Shown piece by piece: positions 10,056 through 19,212 of a stretch of DNA of 64,000 nt. The stretch's first letter is position 1; each line of letters opens with the position of its first letter. The position numbers were made by a program, and so were the translations under genes. Under the pieces are notes generated by a model that searched no databases, was not told the DNA's origin, and saw only the letters and a list, made by a program, of their open reading frames with translations. Source of the DNA: Agromyces ramosus (GTDB lineage: Bacteria > Actinomycetota > Actinomycetes > Actinomycetales > Microbacteriaceae); the NCBI RefSeq assembly GCF_004216665.1, contig NZ_SGWY01000002.1, positions 782,685 to 846,684 of the forward strand, written 5' to 3'.

Positions 10056-10685
10056 GTGACGAGCACCTCAATCACTTATCAGGCGACCGCGCCCGTGATC
10101 AAGCGCCCCAACACCGTTGCTGTGGGCACGATCGTGTGGCTCGGCAGCGAGGTCATGTTCTTCGCGGGGCTCTTCGCGATCTACTTCACGCTGCGATCGA
10201 CCTCGCCCGAGCTGTGGGCGTTCGAGGCGGATCGCCTGAACTTCCCGTTCTCGCTGACGAACACGATCATCCTCGTGCTCTCGTCGTTCACCTGCCAGTT
10301 CGGCGTCTTCGCGGCAGAGCGACTCCAGCCGTACGCCACCGGATGGAAGCCGACGCAGTGGGGCATGGTGGAGTGGTTCTTCCTCACCTACGCCATGGGC
10401 GCCATCTTCGTCGCCGGCCAGATCTGGGAGTACGCGACGCTCGTCTCCGAGGGCATCGCCATCGACTCCAACTCCTATGGGTCCGCGTTCTACCTCACGA
10501 CCGGCTTCCACGGCCTGCACGTCACGGGTGGCCTGATCGCGTTCCTCCTCGTCATCGGCCGCGTGTTCGCCGTCAAGAACTTCGGCCACCGCGAGGCGAC
10601 GAGCGCCATCGTCGTCTCGTACTACTGGCACTTCGTCGACGTCGTCTGGATCGGCCTGTTCCTCGTCATCTACGTCCTCAAATAG
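10056..10685 (+). CDS. ctaE: cytochrome c oxidase subunit III
   Basis: 209 aa from the GTG at 10056; an in-frame ATG at 10047 overlaps the -10-like CATAAT and is therefore less likely. Integral membrane subunit of the aa3 oxidase with five hydrophobic segments, starting at [24 protein letters not shown], and [17 protein letters not shown] and [21 protein letters not shown] at the end. Short five-helix subunit III is the actinobacterial form. First gene of ctaE-qcrC-qcrA-qcrB. Confidence 0.95.
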   Translation: MTSTSITYQATAPVIKRPNTVAVGTIVWLGSEVMFFAGLFAIYFTLRSTSPELWAFEADRLNFPFSLTNTIILVLSSFTCQFGVFAAERLQPYATGWKPTQWGMVEWFFLTYAMGAIFVAGQIWEYATLVSEGIAIDSNSYGSAFYLTTGFHGLHVTGGLIAFLLVIGRVFAVKNFGHREATSAIVVSYYWHFVDVVWIGLFLVIYVLK

Positions 10686-10734
10686 CCGCAGCAGGAGCGC
10701 CACGAACAGCATGCCCGCGAACAGGAAGAAACTG

Positions 10735-11529
10735 ATGAACCGCTCGAAGCGACGCACCGGACGCCGGCATCCGCTCGCCACCGTCGCCCTGCTGGCGCTC
10801 GGACTCGTCTTCACGGGCGGCGCGTACGCGGCGCTCAGCAGCGGCACCGCTGCGCAGGCCGAGGCGGAGCCGACGTCGCAGGAGACGATCGAGCAGGGCA
10901 AGAAGCTCTTCCAGGCGAACTGCGCCACCTGCCACGGCCTCGAGGCCCAGGGCACCAACAACGGTCCGAGCCTCATCGGCGTCGGCGCGGCCGCCGTCGA
11001 CTTCCAGGTCGGCACCGGCCGCATGCCGATGCAGATGCAGGGCCCCCAGGCTCAGGAGAAGCCGCCGCAGTTCACCGATGAGCAGACGAAGCAGCTCGCC
11101 TACTACGTCGCCTCCCTCGGCCCCGGCCCCGACATCCCCGCCGACAGCCTCGTGAACGGCGGCGGCGACGCCGCCAACGGCGCGGAGCTCTTCCGCATCA
11201 ACTGCGCCATGTGCCACAACGTCGCCGGAGCCGGCGGCGCGCTCACCGAGGGCAAGTTCGCTCCCCCGCTCACCGACGTCTCGGGCGTCCACATCTACGA
11301 GGCGATGGTGACCGGTCCGCAGAACATGCCGGTGTTCAACGACCTGAACATCTCGCCTGAAGACAAGCGCGACGTCATCACCTACCTCAAGTACGTGCAG
11401 GACAACCGCTCGCCCGGCGGTTTCGAGCTCGGCTCGCTCGGGCCGGTCGCAGAGGGCCTGTTCATCTGGATCTTCGGCCTGGGCGCGATCGTCGCGGTCA
11501 CCGTGTGGATCACGGCGAAATCCAACTAG
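10735..11529 (+). CDS. qcrC: diheme cytochrome c subunit of bcc complex
   Basis: 264 aa from the ATG at 10735, which has an AGGAAG Shine-Dalgarno at 6 nt; an in-frame ATG at 10711 is less well placed. An N-terminal anchor/signal segment is followed by two class I cytochrome c domains with CATCH and CAMCH heme motifs and by a C-terminal membrane helix (LFIWIFGLGAIVAVTVWI). In actinobacteria this fused diheme protein replaces soluble cytochrome c and hands electrons directly to the aa3 oxidase in the bcc-aa3 supercomplex. Confidence 0.95.
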   Translation: MNRSKRRTGRRHPLATVALLALGLVFTGGAYAALSSGTAAQAEAEPTSQETIEQGKKLFQANCATCHGLEAQGTNNGPSLIGVGAAAVDFQVGTGRMPMQMQGPQAQEKPPQFTDEQTKQLAYYVASLGPGPDIPADSLVNGGGDAANGAELFRINCAMCHNVAGAGGALTEGKFAPPLTDVSGVHIYEAMVTGPQNMPVFNDLNISPEDKRDVITYLKYVQDNRSPGGFELGSLGPVAEGLFIWIFGLGAIVAVTVWITAKSN

Positions 11530-11561
11530 CGCCCGGCACCGAACACCCAAGAAGGAGAACC

Positions 11562-12638
11562 ATGGCCCAGGACGACCACAGCGGCACTGAACTCGCCGCT
11601 GCCGACTCGTCGCACGAGGCGCTCGCACCGACGGCCTCGCCGGGTACCGCCCTGATCTCATCCGACGCGTTCGAGAATCCGGGATTCCCGCCCCACCGTC
11701 CCCGCGTCACCGACGAGGACCCCAAGAAGGAGAAGCGCGCCCAGCGCACGGTCTACACGCTCTTCTACCTCTCGATCCTCGGCAGCGTCTGGGCCGTCGC
11801 GGCGTACATGCTGTTCCCGATCGAGTCGAACGACGTCGGGGCGGTGCGCCTCAACAACATGTTCATCGGACTGGGCGCCACGCTCGCACTCCTGGGCCTC
11901 GGATTCGGCATCGTCCACTGGGGCAAGGCGATCATGGACGACGTCGAGCTCGCCGACGAACGCCACCCGATCGGTGGATCGCCCGAGACGCAGGCCGCCG
12001 CGGCCAAGGTCTTCTCCGATTCCGACAAGGAGTCGGGCTTCACGCGCCGTTCGGTCATCCGCAACAGCCTCATCGGCGCGCTCATCGCCTTCCCGCTCCC
12101 CGCGCTGGTGCTCTTCCGCGGTTTCGCCCCCCAGGACCAGCTGCCCGTCGAGCTCCTCAGCCACACCATGTGGGCCAAGGGCACGCGACTCGCCCTCGAC
12201 CCGTCGGGCGTGCCGATCAAGGCGGCCGACGTCACCATCGGCAGCGCGTTCCACATCATCCCCGAAGGCCTCGCCGAGCTCGAGCACGGCAAGCTCGAGG
12301 AGAAGGCCAAGGCGGCCGTGCTCCTCATGCGCCTCGAGCCGAGCGAGCTCAACCAGGCACCCGATCGCGAGTCCTGGTCATACGACGGCATCGTCGCGTA
12401 CTCGAAGATCTGCACGCACGTCGGATGCCCCGTTGCTCTGTACGAGCAGCACACCCATCACCTGCTCTGCCCCTGCCACCAGTCGCAGTTCGACGTGGCG
12501 AACCACTGCGAGGTCATCTTCGGCCCGGCCAAGCGACCCCTCCCGCAGCTGCCCATCGCCGTCGACGACGAGGGCTACCTCATCGCGCAGAGCGACTTCA
12601 CCGAACCCGTCGGTCCGAGCTTCTGGGAGCGCAGTTGA
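11562..12638 (+). CDS. qcrA: Rieske iron-sulfur subunit of bcc complex
   Basis: 358 aa. Actinobacterial QcrA has three membrane helices before the Rieske domain; hydrophobic stretches fit at about residues 67-85, 103-125 and 167-185. The 2Fe-2S ligands are in CTHVGCPVALYEQ and LLCPCHQSQFD. The start follows a GAAGGAGA Shine-Dalgarno. Its stop codon overlaps the qcrB start. Confidence 0.95.
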   Translation: MAQDDHSGTELAAADSSHEALAPTASPGTALISSDAFENPGFPPHRPRVTDEDPKKEKRAQRTVYTLFYLSILGSVWAVAAYMLFPIESNDVGAVRLNNMFIGLGATLALLGLGFGIVHWGKAIMDDVELADERHPIGGSPETQAAAAKVFSDSDKESGFTRRSVIRNSLIGALIAFPLPALVLFRGFAPQDQLPVELLSHTMWAKGTRLALDPSGVPIKAADVTIGSAFHIIPEGLAELEHGKLEEKAKAAVLLMRLEPSELNQAPDRESWSYDGIVAYSKICTHVGCPVALYEQHTHHLLCPCHQSQFDVANHCEVIFGPAKRPLPQLPIAVDDEGYLIAQSDFTEPVGPSFWERS

Positions 12639-14242
12639 GCACCGCACCATCCACCCAGGTCACGCCGAAGCGATCGTTCACGGCTTCCGCATCTGTCTAC
12701 GTCAACGAGCGCACGAGCCTCGCGGGGTTCGTCAAGGAGCTCGGCCGCAAGGCGTTCCCCGACCACTGGTCGTTCCTGCTCGGCGAGATCGCCCTGTTCA
12801 GCTTCGTCGTCATCCTGATCTCGGGCACCTTCCTGACGTTCTTCTTCCAGGCGTCGATGGCCGAGGTGCACTACGACGGCTCGTACGTGCCCCTCAAGGG
12901 CGTCGAGATGTCGGTCGCGATGGCGTCGACGCTCGACATCTCGTTCGACATCCGCGGCGGCCTCTTCGTGCGCCAGATGCACCACTGGGCGGCCCTGCTG
13001 TTCGTCGCGGCGATCGGCCTGCACATGCTGCGCATCTTCTTCACGGGTGCGTTCCGCAAGCCGCGCGAGTTCAACTGGCTCATCGGCTTCACCCTGTTCA
13101 TCCTCGCGATGGGCGAGGGCTTCACGGGCTACTCGCTCCCCGACGACCTGCTCTCGGGCAACGGCCTCCGCATCATCGACGGCCTGATCAAGGGCATCCC
13201 GGTCATCGGCACCTGGACCTCGTTCCTGCTCTTCGGCGGCGAGTTCCCGGGCACGGCGATCGTCGGCCGGCTCTACACGCTCCACATCCTGCTGCTGCCC
13301 GCGATCGTGGTCGCGCTCATCGCGATCCACCTCGTGCTCGTCGTGGTGCACAAGCACACGCAGTACGCCGCGCCCGGCAAGACGCAGCAGAACGCGGTCG
13401 GCCCGCCCATCCTGCCGATCTACGCGGCGAAGGCCGGCGGCTTCTTCTTCATCATCTTCGGCGTCCTCGCCCTCATCGCGTCGCTGTTCACGATCAACCC
13501 GATCTGGAACTACGGCCCGTACGACCCTTCGCCGGTCTCCGCGGGTACGCAGCCCGACTGGTACATCGGCTTCGCCGACGGCGCCCTGCGACTGATCCCG
13601 CCGGGCTGGGAGTTCGTGTGGCTCGACCGCACCTGGTCGTTCAACATCCTCGTCCCGCTCATCGCGATCGGCATCTTCATCCTGCTCGTGGTCGCGTACC
13701 CGTTCATCGAGGCGTGGGTGAAGGGCGATCACCGGGAGCACCACATCGCCGACCGTCCGCGCAACGCGCCGACCCGCACGGCGATCGGTGCCGCCGGTGT
13801 CACGTTCTACGCGGGCCTGTGGGCCGCGGCGAGCTCCGACATCCTCGCGACCCACTTCTCGCTCACGATGGAGGGCGTCATCCACGCCCTCCAGGCCATG
13901 GTGATCATCGGGCCGTTCGTCGCCTACTTCATCGCCAAGCGGGTCTGCATCGCACTGCAGAAGAAGGATCGCGAGGTCGTGCTGCACGGCTACGAGTCCG
14001 GCCGCATCGTCAAGCTCCCCGGCGGCGAGTTCATCGAGGTGCACCAGCCACTCGATGAGTACGACCGCTGGAAGCTCGTGAGCTACGAGTCCTACGAACC
14101 GCTGATGATCCGCCCGAACGCGCGTGGCAAGATCACCGTCGGCCAGCGACTCCGTGCCGGCATGTCGCGGTGGTTCTTCGAGGACCGCATTGCACCGGTG
14201 ACGAAGGGCGAGCTCGAGGCGTCCCACTCCGCACACCACTGA
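12635..14242 (+). CDS. qcrB: cytochrome b subunit of bcc complex
   Basis: 535 aa with a TTG start embedded in the qcrA stop (TTGA, 4-nt overlap), implying translational coupling. Oxidises menaquinol. Heme b ligands are in MHHWAALLFVAAIGLHMLR and IAIHLVLVVVHKH; about nine hydrophobic helices and a hydrophilic C-terminal extension of about 120 residues are visible. The longer C-terminus is usual in the actinobacterial form. Upstream in-frame codons run through qcrA and are not part of the gene. Confidence 0.94.
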   Translation: MSTAPSTQVTPKRSFTASASVYVNERTSLAGFVKELGRKAFPDHWSFLLGEIALFSFVVILISGTFLTFFFQASMAEVHYDGSYVPLKGVEMSVAMASTLDISFDIRGGLFVRQMHHWAALLFVAAIGLHMLRIFFTGAFRKPREFNWLIGFTLFILAMGEGFTGYSLPDDLLSGNGLRIIDGLIKGIPVIGTWTSFLLFGGEFPGTAIVGRLYTLHILLLPAIVVALIAIHLVLVVVHKHTQYAAPGKTQQNAVGPPILPIYAAKAGGFFFIIFGVLALIASLFTINPIWNYGPYDPSPVSAGTQPDWYIGFADGALRLIPPGWEFVWLDRTWSFNILVPLIAIGIFILLVVAYPFIEAWVKGDHREHHIADRPRNAPTRTAIGAAGVTFYAGLWAAASSDILATHFSLTMEGVIHALQAMVIIGPFVAYFIAKRVCIALQKKDREVVLHGYESGRIVKLPGGEFIEVHQPLDEYDRWKLVSYESYEPLMIRPNARGKITVGQRLRAGMSRWFFEDRIAPVTKGELEASHSAHH

Positions 14243-14261
14243 TCCGACCGCACTCGGATTC

Positions 14262-14306
14262 GGGCACCGGTCCCATGTCGATCGACACGACATGGCTCCG
14301 GTGCCC
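14262..14306 (+). promoter_or_regulatory. long hairpin sequestering a start codon
   Basis: GGGCACCGG (14262-14270) pairs with CCGGTGCCC (14298-14306), and inside it CATGTCG (14274-14280) pairs with CGACATG (14288-14294), leaving a 3x3 internal loop and a 7-nt apical loop. The ATG of the methyltransferase gene (14275-14277) is in the inner stem. It begins 20 nt after qcrB, so it may double as a qcrB terminator. Confidence 0.6.
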
Positions 14307-15114
14307 GAACTGCTTCCAGGATCTCTCCGCGATCGATGATCGCGTCTACGGCTGCGCGGCCGGGCATCGCTTCGACCGCGCCAGGCCGGGCTACCTCACC
14401 CTGTTGCCGCCACGTGCCCCTCGCACGGTCGGCGACGATCGGAAGATGCTCGCCGCCCGTTCCGCCCTGCTCGACGGCGGTGCCTACTCCCCCATCGCCG
14501 CGGCGATCGCCGACGTCGTTGCGGCGGTGCCCCCGAGTCCACCGGGGGCGGCGCTCCGCATCGCGGACCTCGCCTGCGGAACCGGTTACTACTCGGCGAG
14601 CATCGCTCGTGCGGTCCCGGATGCCGCGTTCCTCCTCGCCGACCGTTCACCGGATGCCGTGCGGATCAGCCTGCGTGTCCTCCCGGCCGCCACCGGCGTC
14701 GTCCTGGACCTCTGGCGTCCACTCCCGATCCGGGACGGCGTCGTCGACGTCGCCCTCAATGTCTTCTCGCCGCGCAACGGCGCCGAGTTCGCACGGGTGC
14801 TCGGGCCGGACGGGCGGCTCATCGTCGTCGTCCCGGGCGACACCCACCTCCAGGAGCTCCGTCGAGATGGTGCGGTCCTGGAGGTACCCGCGGGCAAGGC
14901 CGAACGGGTCGGAGAGCAGCTCCAGCCCTTCGGATTCGAGCCGGCGTCGAGCACGTCGATCCAGTACCTGCTCGAGGCGGATGCCGCCACCCGCGCGCTC
15001 CTCGTCGGCATGGGCCCGTCGGCCCACCATGTCGACAGCCTGGCGGCAGCTGCGTCCGGCGATGAGCCGACGCGCGTCACGATCTCCGTCGATCTCCTCG
15101 TCTTCGCGCGCTGA
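14275..15114 (+). CDS. RlmA/TlrB-like 23S rRNA guanine-N1 methyltransferase
   Basis: 279 aa. The N-terminus has the RlmA-type zinc motif (LRCPNCFQDL, then YGCAAGHRFDRARPGYLTLLPP), followed by a Rossmann methyltransferase domain with IADLACGTGYYSASIA and, later, ALNVFSPRNGAEFARVL. RlmA(I)/RlmA(II) enzymes methylate G745 or G748 of 23S rRNA; in Gram-positives the RlmA(II)/TlrB type contributes to resistance to tylosin-like macrolides. The ATG lies inside a strong hairpin and has no free Shine-Dalgarno, which suggests regulated translation. It shares no obvious function with the flanking oxidase genes. Confidence 0.78.
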   Translation: MSIDTTWLRCPNCFQDLSAIDDRVYGCAAGHRFDRARPGYLTLLPPRAPRTVGDDRKMLAARSALLDGGAYSPIAAAIADVVAAVPPSPPGAALRIADLACGTGYYSASIARAVPDAAFLLADRSPDAVRISLRVLPAATGVVLDLWRPLPIRDGVVDVALNVFSPRNGAEFARVLGPDGRLIVVVPGDTHLQELRRDGAVLEVPAGKAERVGEQLQPFGFEPASSTSIQYLLEADAATRALLVGMGPSAHHVDSLAAAASGDEPTRVTISVDLLVFAR

Positions 15115-15197
15115 CCAGCCGCCGCTGCATGGGCCGATCGACGCGCATGCGCGCGGTCGACGTTCGTCGAGTTCGGGACGATCCAGCCCATCGGTTC

Positions 15198-15203
15198 CAT
15201 ACT
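15198..15203 (+). promoter_or_regulatory. -10 element, leaderless start of methyltransferase
   Basis: CATACT, 6 nt before the ATG at 15210; no Shine-Dalgarno. Confidence 0.45.
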
Positions 15204-15209
15204 GATCAC

Positions 15210-15866
15210 ATGGACGAGTGCTGCGGTCCACCGAGCGCCGACGGGTATTCGGAGGTCTTCGATACGCGATACGCCCACAACGCCGCGCGGCGATATCGCC
15301 GGCGAGGACTCACCCCGACGGAGCAGCGGCTCGTCGGCTTCCTCGCCTCGACGGGCATCGAGGGCGCCTCGGTGCTCGAGGTGGGCGGTGGCGTCGGCGA
15401 GGTGCAGCTGGAGCTGATGGCGAGAGGCGCGGCGCGCACGACGAACCTGGAGCTCTCGGGAGCCTACGAGGAGGATGCGAAGCGACTCATCGACGAGGCC
15501 GGGGTCGGCGGCCGCGTCACGAGGATCCTCGGCGTCGACCTCGCCACCTCACCGGACTCGGTCGACCGCGCCGACGTCGTCGTCATGCATCGGGTGGTGT
15601 GCTGCTATCCGGCGTACGAGCGCCTGTTGGGCGCCGCAGCGGATCGGGCCCGTCGAACGATCGTCTTCACCCACCCGCCCCGTACCATCTGGACGCGTGC
15701 GGCGGTCGGCATCAGCAATCTCATGGTCGGGTTCTCCGGGCGCAGCTATCGCGGATTCGTCCACCCACCCGAGGCCATGGCCGACGTGGTTCGACGGCAC
15801 GGCTTCGAGCTCCGCTACCGCCATCGCGGCCTGTCCTGGTGCATCGTAGGCGCGGTACGCGGTTGA
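15210..15866 (+). CDS. class I SAM-dependent methyltransferase
   Basis: 218 aa from the ATG at 15210 (upstream codons are in frame but follow no start signal, and a -10-like CATACT lies 6 nt before). The glycine-rich SAM motif VLEVGGGVGEVQLEL is at about residues 52-66, preceded by an N-terminal CCGPPSADGYSEVFD and ARRYRRRGLT. The later VVMHRVVCCYPAYERLL corresponds to motif IV. Substrate unknown. Ends convergently with ctaF across a hairpin. Confidence 0.75.
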   Translation: MDECCGPPSADGYSEVFDTRYAHNAARRYRRRGLTPTEQRLVGFLASTGIEGASVLEVGGGVGEVQLELMARGAARTTNLELSGAYEEDAKRLIDEAGVGGRVTRILGVDLATSPDSVDRADVVVMHRVVCCYPAYERLLGAAADRARRTIVFTHPPRTIWTRAAVGISNLMVGFSGRSYRGFVHPPEAMADVVRRHGFELRYRHRGLSWCIVGAVRG

Positions 15867-15904
15867 CCGCGAACACCTGCAGCACACGTGCGCCGCGGGA
15901 CGCG

Positions 15905-15935
15905 CGAAGCCCCGACGCGGTGCGCCGGGGCTTCG
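15905..15935. terminator. bidirectional terminator, methyltransferase / ctaF
   Basis: CGAAGCCCCG (15905-15914) pairs with CGGGGCTTCG (15926-15935) around an 11-nt loop between two convergent genes. Confidence 0.75.
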
Positions 15936-15954
15936 AAGCGTTGCGGGGTGCGGG

Positions 15955-16377
15955 TCAGCGGGCGAAGTTGCCGCGGTAGTACTCGTACACCCAGCCGACG
16001 AGCGCGACCACGACGATCGGGATCGCGAGGTACGTGATCCAGAACCCGATGGCCAGGCCGAGGAATCCGAGCGCGGCGCCGCCGGCGAGGATGATGGGCC
16101 ACCAGCTCCACGGGCTGAAGAATCCGAGTTCGGCGTCACCGTCGTCGATGTTCGCGTCCAGCCGGTCCTCGGGCAGCTCCGCCCCCTGCGCGCTGTGCAC
16201 GCGTCCCAGGTAGAAGGCGATGAAGGCGGCCAGGACGGTGGTCAGCGTCAGGGCGACGGTGCCGGCCGGCTCCATGCCGGGATCCTGCTCGTCGAGCGCG
16301 GACCACGCCGCGTACACCGCCGCCGAGAGGGCGAAGAACCCGGCGAGGATCCAGAAGAGGATGGCATTGGCGCGCAT
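15955..16377 (-). CDS. ctaF: cytochrome c oxidase subunit IV (actinobacterial)
   Basis: 140 aa membrane protein with an N-terminal helix (ILFWILAGFFALSAAVYAAW), a second helix near residues 42-60, and two more in the C-terminal half starting at WWPIILAGGAALGFLGLAIG. This small subunit is specific to actinobacterial aa3 oxidase. The ATG directly abuts the ctaD stop codon (TAA then ATG, no gap). Last gene of ctaC-ctaD-ctaF. Confidence 0.9.
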   Translation of the reverse strand: MRANAILFWILAGFFALSAAVYAAWSALDEQDPGMEPAGTVALTLTTVLAAFIAFYLGRVHSAQGAELPEDRLDANIDDGDAELGFFSPWSWWPIILAGGAALGFLGLAIGFWITYLAIPIVVVALVGWVYEYYRGNFAR

Positions 16378-18111
16378 TTACTTGACTTCCTTCGTCGCCG
16401 CGTCGTAGACCGGTGCCTGCGGCGCATCCTTCGCCGGGCCGATGCCCACCGGGATGCCCGCTTCGGGGTGGTTGAGGTCGAATGCCGGCGCCTCCGAGCG
16501 GATACGCGGGATCGACGTGAAGTTGTGCCGAGGCGGCGGGCAGCTCGTGGCCCACTCGAGCGAGCGACCGTAGCCCCACGGGTCGTTGACCGTGACCTTC
16601 GGAGCCCGCCGGGCGGTGATGTACACGTTCAGGAAGAACGGGATCATCGAGACGGCGAGGATGCCGGCGCCGATCGTGGACAACTGGTTCATCCAGGTGA
16701 TGTTGTCCTCGGGAAGGTACGAGTAGTACCGACGGGGCATCGCCACGACGCCCAGCCAGTGCTGGATCAGGAACGTCGTGTGGAACCCGATGAACAGCAA
16801 CCAGAAGTGCCACTTGCCCAGCGACTCGTTGAGCATCTTGCCGGTCCACTTCGGCCACCAGAAGTAGAAGCCCGCGAACATGGCGAACACCACGGTGCCG
16901 AAGACGACGTAGTGGAAGTGCGCCACGACGAAGTACGTGTCGGACACGTGGAAGTCCAGCGGCGGCGACGCGAGGATGACACCGGTCAGGCCGCCGAAGA
17001 CGAACGTGATGAGGAAGCCGATCGACCAGACGAGCGGCGTCTCGAAGGTGATCGATCCTCGCCACATCGTGCCGATCCAGTTGAAGATCTTCACGCCGGT
17101 CGGCACCGCGATGAGCATCGTCATGAGGGCGAAGAACGGCAGCAGCACCGAGCCGGTGACGTACATGTGGTGCGCCCACACCGTCACCGAGAGCGCGGCG
17201 ATCGCGATCGTGGCATAGATCAGCGTCTTGTAGCCGAAGATCGGCTTGCGGCTGAAGACCGGGAAGATCTCGGACACGATGCCGAAGAACGGCAGCGCGA
17301 TGATGTAGACCTCGGGATGCCCGAAGAACCAGAACAGGTGCTGCCACAGGATGACGCCGCCGTTGGCGGGATCGTAGATGTGGGCGCCGAAGATGCGGTC
17401 GGCACCGGCGGCCAGGATGGCGCCGGCCAGGACCGGGAACGCCATGAGCACGAGGATCGACGTGACGAGCGTGTTCCACGTGAAGATCGGCATGCGGAAC
17501 ATGGTCATGCCGGGCGCGCGCATGGTGATGATCGTGGTGATGAAGTTCACCGCGCCCAGGATCGTGCCGAAGCCCGAGAGGCCGAGGCCGAGCATCCAGA
17601 GATTGCCGCCGACGCCTGGCGAGAATGTCGTCGACGCGAGTGGCTGATAGGCGAACCACCCGAACGAGGCGGCGCCCTGCGGCGTGAAGAAGCCGGCCAC
17701 GGCGATCAGCGAGCCGAAGTTGAACAGCCAGTAGGCGAACGCGTTCAGGCGCGGGAACGCGACATCCGGCGCGCCGATCTGCAGGGGCATGAGCACGTTG
17801 GCGAAGCCGGCGAAGAGCGGTGTCGCGAACATCAGCAGCATGATCGTGCCGTGCATCGTGAACAGCTGGTTGTACTGCTCACGGGTCTGGACGATCTCGA
17901 GCCCGGGCTCGAAGAGCTGCGCGCGGATGATGAGGGCCATCACGCCGCCGATGCAGAAGTAGATGAACGCGGTGATCAGGTAGAGGTACCCGATGACCTT
18001 GTGGTCGGTGGAGGTGATCCACCGGACGAGGATGTTGCCCTTGCGTTCGACCTTGGGAGTGCCGAACGTCGAGGTGCTCGCAGGACGAGCCGGTGCGGTC
18101 GTGGTGCTCAT
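16378..18111 (-). CDS. ctaD: cytochrome c oxidase subunit I
   Basis: 577 aa, the catalytic heme a/a3-CuB subunit with about twelve helices. The Cu-B histidine and cross-linked tyrosine motif reads [14 protein letters not shown], the other Cu-B histidines are in WAHHMYVTG, and the heme ligand region near the C-terminal third is HFHYVVFG. The start is 6 nt from the ctaC stop. The low-complexity N-terminal 20 residues precede the first conserved segment. Confidence 0.97.
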   Translation of the reverse strand: MSTTTAPARPASTSTFGTPKVERKGNILVRWITSTDHKVIGYLYLITAFIYFCIGGVMALIIRAQLFEPGLEIVQTREQYNQLFTMHGTIMLLMFATPLFAGFANVLMPLQIGAPDVAFPRLNAFAYWLFNFGSLIAVAGFFTPQGAASFGWFAYQPLASTTFSPGVGGNLWMLGLGLSGFGTILGAVNFITTIITMRAPGMTMFRMPIFTWNTLVTSILVLMAFPVLAGAILAAGADRIFGAHIYDPANGGVILWQHLFWFFGHPEVYIIALPFFGIVSEIFPVFSRKPIFGYKTLIYATIAIAALSVTVWAHHMYVTGSVLLPFFALMTMLIAVPTGVKIFNWIGTMWRGSITFETPLVWSIGFLITFVFGGLTGVILASPPLDFHVSDTYFVVAHFHYVVFGTVVFAMFAGFYFWWPKWTGKMLNESLGKWHFWLLFIGFHTTFLIQHWLGVVAMPRRYYSYLPEDNITWMNQLSTIGAGILAVSMIPFFLNVYITARRAPKVTVNDPWGYGRSLEWATSCPPPRHNFTSIPRIRSEAPAFDLNHPEAGIPVGIGPAKDAPQAPVYDAATKEVK

Positions 18112-18117
18112 CGCGGC

Positions 18118-19011
18118 TTACTCTTCCTCTTTCAGCTCGGGCTCGCCCGTACCGGGCAGGTTCTGGCGTCGGTCGTACTCGTTCGAGAGCTGGCCCTCCT
18201 GGCCCAGGTCGCGCAGCGACTCGATGTACTCCTCGTACTCGGCCTCGGAGACCACCTCGACGTTGAAGAGCATCATCGAGTGGTACTCGCCGCAGAGCTC
18301 GGCGCACTTGCCCTCGTACGTGCCCTCGCGTTCGGGCACGAACGACATGTAGTTCGTCTTGCCCGGGAACATGTCCTTCTTGTAGAGGAAGTCGACGACC
18401 CAGAACGAGTGGATGACGTCACGCGACTCCAGCTCGATCTCGACGTTCTGGCCGACGGGCAGGTAGAGCGTCGGGAGCTCCGACTGGACCAACGAGCCCG
18501 CCGGTCCCTCATCGGAGAGCTGGCCCTGGATTCCCGGCGAGTAGACGTCTTCGTTGACGTAGTTGAAGTCCCACGCCCACTGCTTCGCGATGACCTCGAC
18601 CTTGACGTCGATCTCGTCCTCCGCGAACCGCTGCTCGATGACCTGCTGGTCGCGGGCGGTGAAGGCGAAGAACCCGAGCACGAGGATCAGCGGCACGATC
18701 GTGTAGAAGACCTCGATCGGCATGTTGTAGCGCAGTTGCACCGGCAGGCCGGTCTGGCCCTTGCGGCGGCGATACGCGATGACCGCCCAGATGGTGAGGC
18801 CCCAGGTGATGACGCCGACGACCAGCAGCACGATCCACGACGTGACCCAGAGGCCCGACACGAGCTCGGTGTGGTTCGTGACCGGCGGCTCGCCCGCTTC
18901 GAACCCCGGGAGGAATCCGTTCAGCTGGGCCTGTGTGCATCCGGCGAGGACGAGGCTGAGCGACGCTGCGATCGGGATTGCAGCCCATCGGAGACGGCGA
19001 TTGTGGCGCAC
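18118..19011 (-). CDS. ctaC: cytochrome c oxidase subunit II
   Basis: 297 aa with a GTG start behind an AAAGG Shine-Dalgarno. The N-terminus is a lipoprotein signal peptide ending in LVLAGC, then two membrane helices (WVTSWIVLLVVGVITWGL and EVFYTIVPLILVLGFFAF) and the periplasmic cupredoxin domain. The CuA site is complete: HSFWVVDF, then CAELCGEYHSMM. Accepts electrons from QcrC. First gene of ctaCDF. Confidence 0.96.
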   Translation of the reverse strand: MRHNRRLRWAAIPIAASLSLVLAGCTQAQLNGFLPGFEAGEPPVTNHTELVSGLWVTSWIVLLVVGVITWGLTIWAVIAYRRRKGQTGLPVQLRYNMPIEVFYTIVPLILVLGFFAFTARDQQVIEQRFAEDEIDVKVEVIAKQWAWDFNYVNEDVYSPGIQGQLSDEGPAGSLVQSELPTLYLPVGQNVEIELESRDVIHSFWVVDFLYKKDMFPGKTNYMSFVPEREGTYEGKCAELCGEYHSMMLFNVEVVSEAEYEEYIESLRDLGQEGQLSNEYDRRQNLPGTGEPELKEEE

Positions 19012-19160
19012 CGGTGACCTTTCGGGAGACTCGAAGGCGCTTCTCAGCGAAGCGCGGTGATCGATGCCTAGCCTACTCCGACTCCGCGCCCCGGGTGTGC
19101 ACCCGCAGGCGGTGTCGGCGGTGCCAGAACGCGGATTCCCCGATCGATCTGCGGAAACAG

Positions 19161-19192
19161 CGGAGGGAGGCCGCGTGCGCGGCCTCCCTCCG
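19161..19192 (-). terminator. terminator after erpA
   Basis: A 14-bp perfect stem (19161-19174 with 19179-19192) with a 4-nt loop, 20 nt past the erpA stop and upstream of the ctaC promoter region. Confidence 0.75.
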
Positions 19193-19212
19193 GAGCTGGG
19201 TCGGGACTCGGC

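Noticed and set aside
15956-19011. Mobile element between the two oxidase blocks
   Set aside because: No transposase, integrase, terminal repeats or tRNA-end duplication; ctaC-ctaD-ctaF are ordinary core genes.
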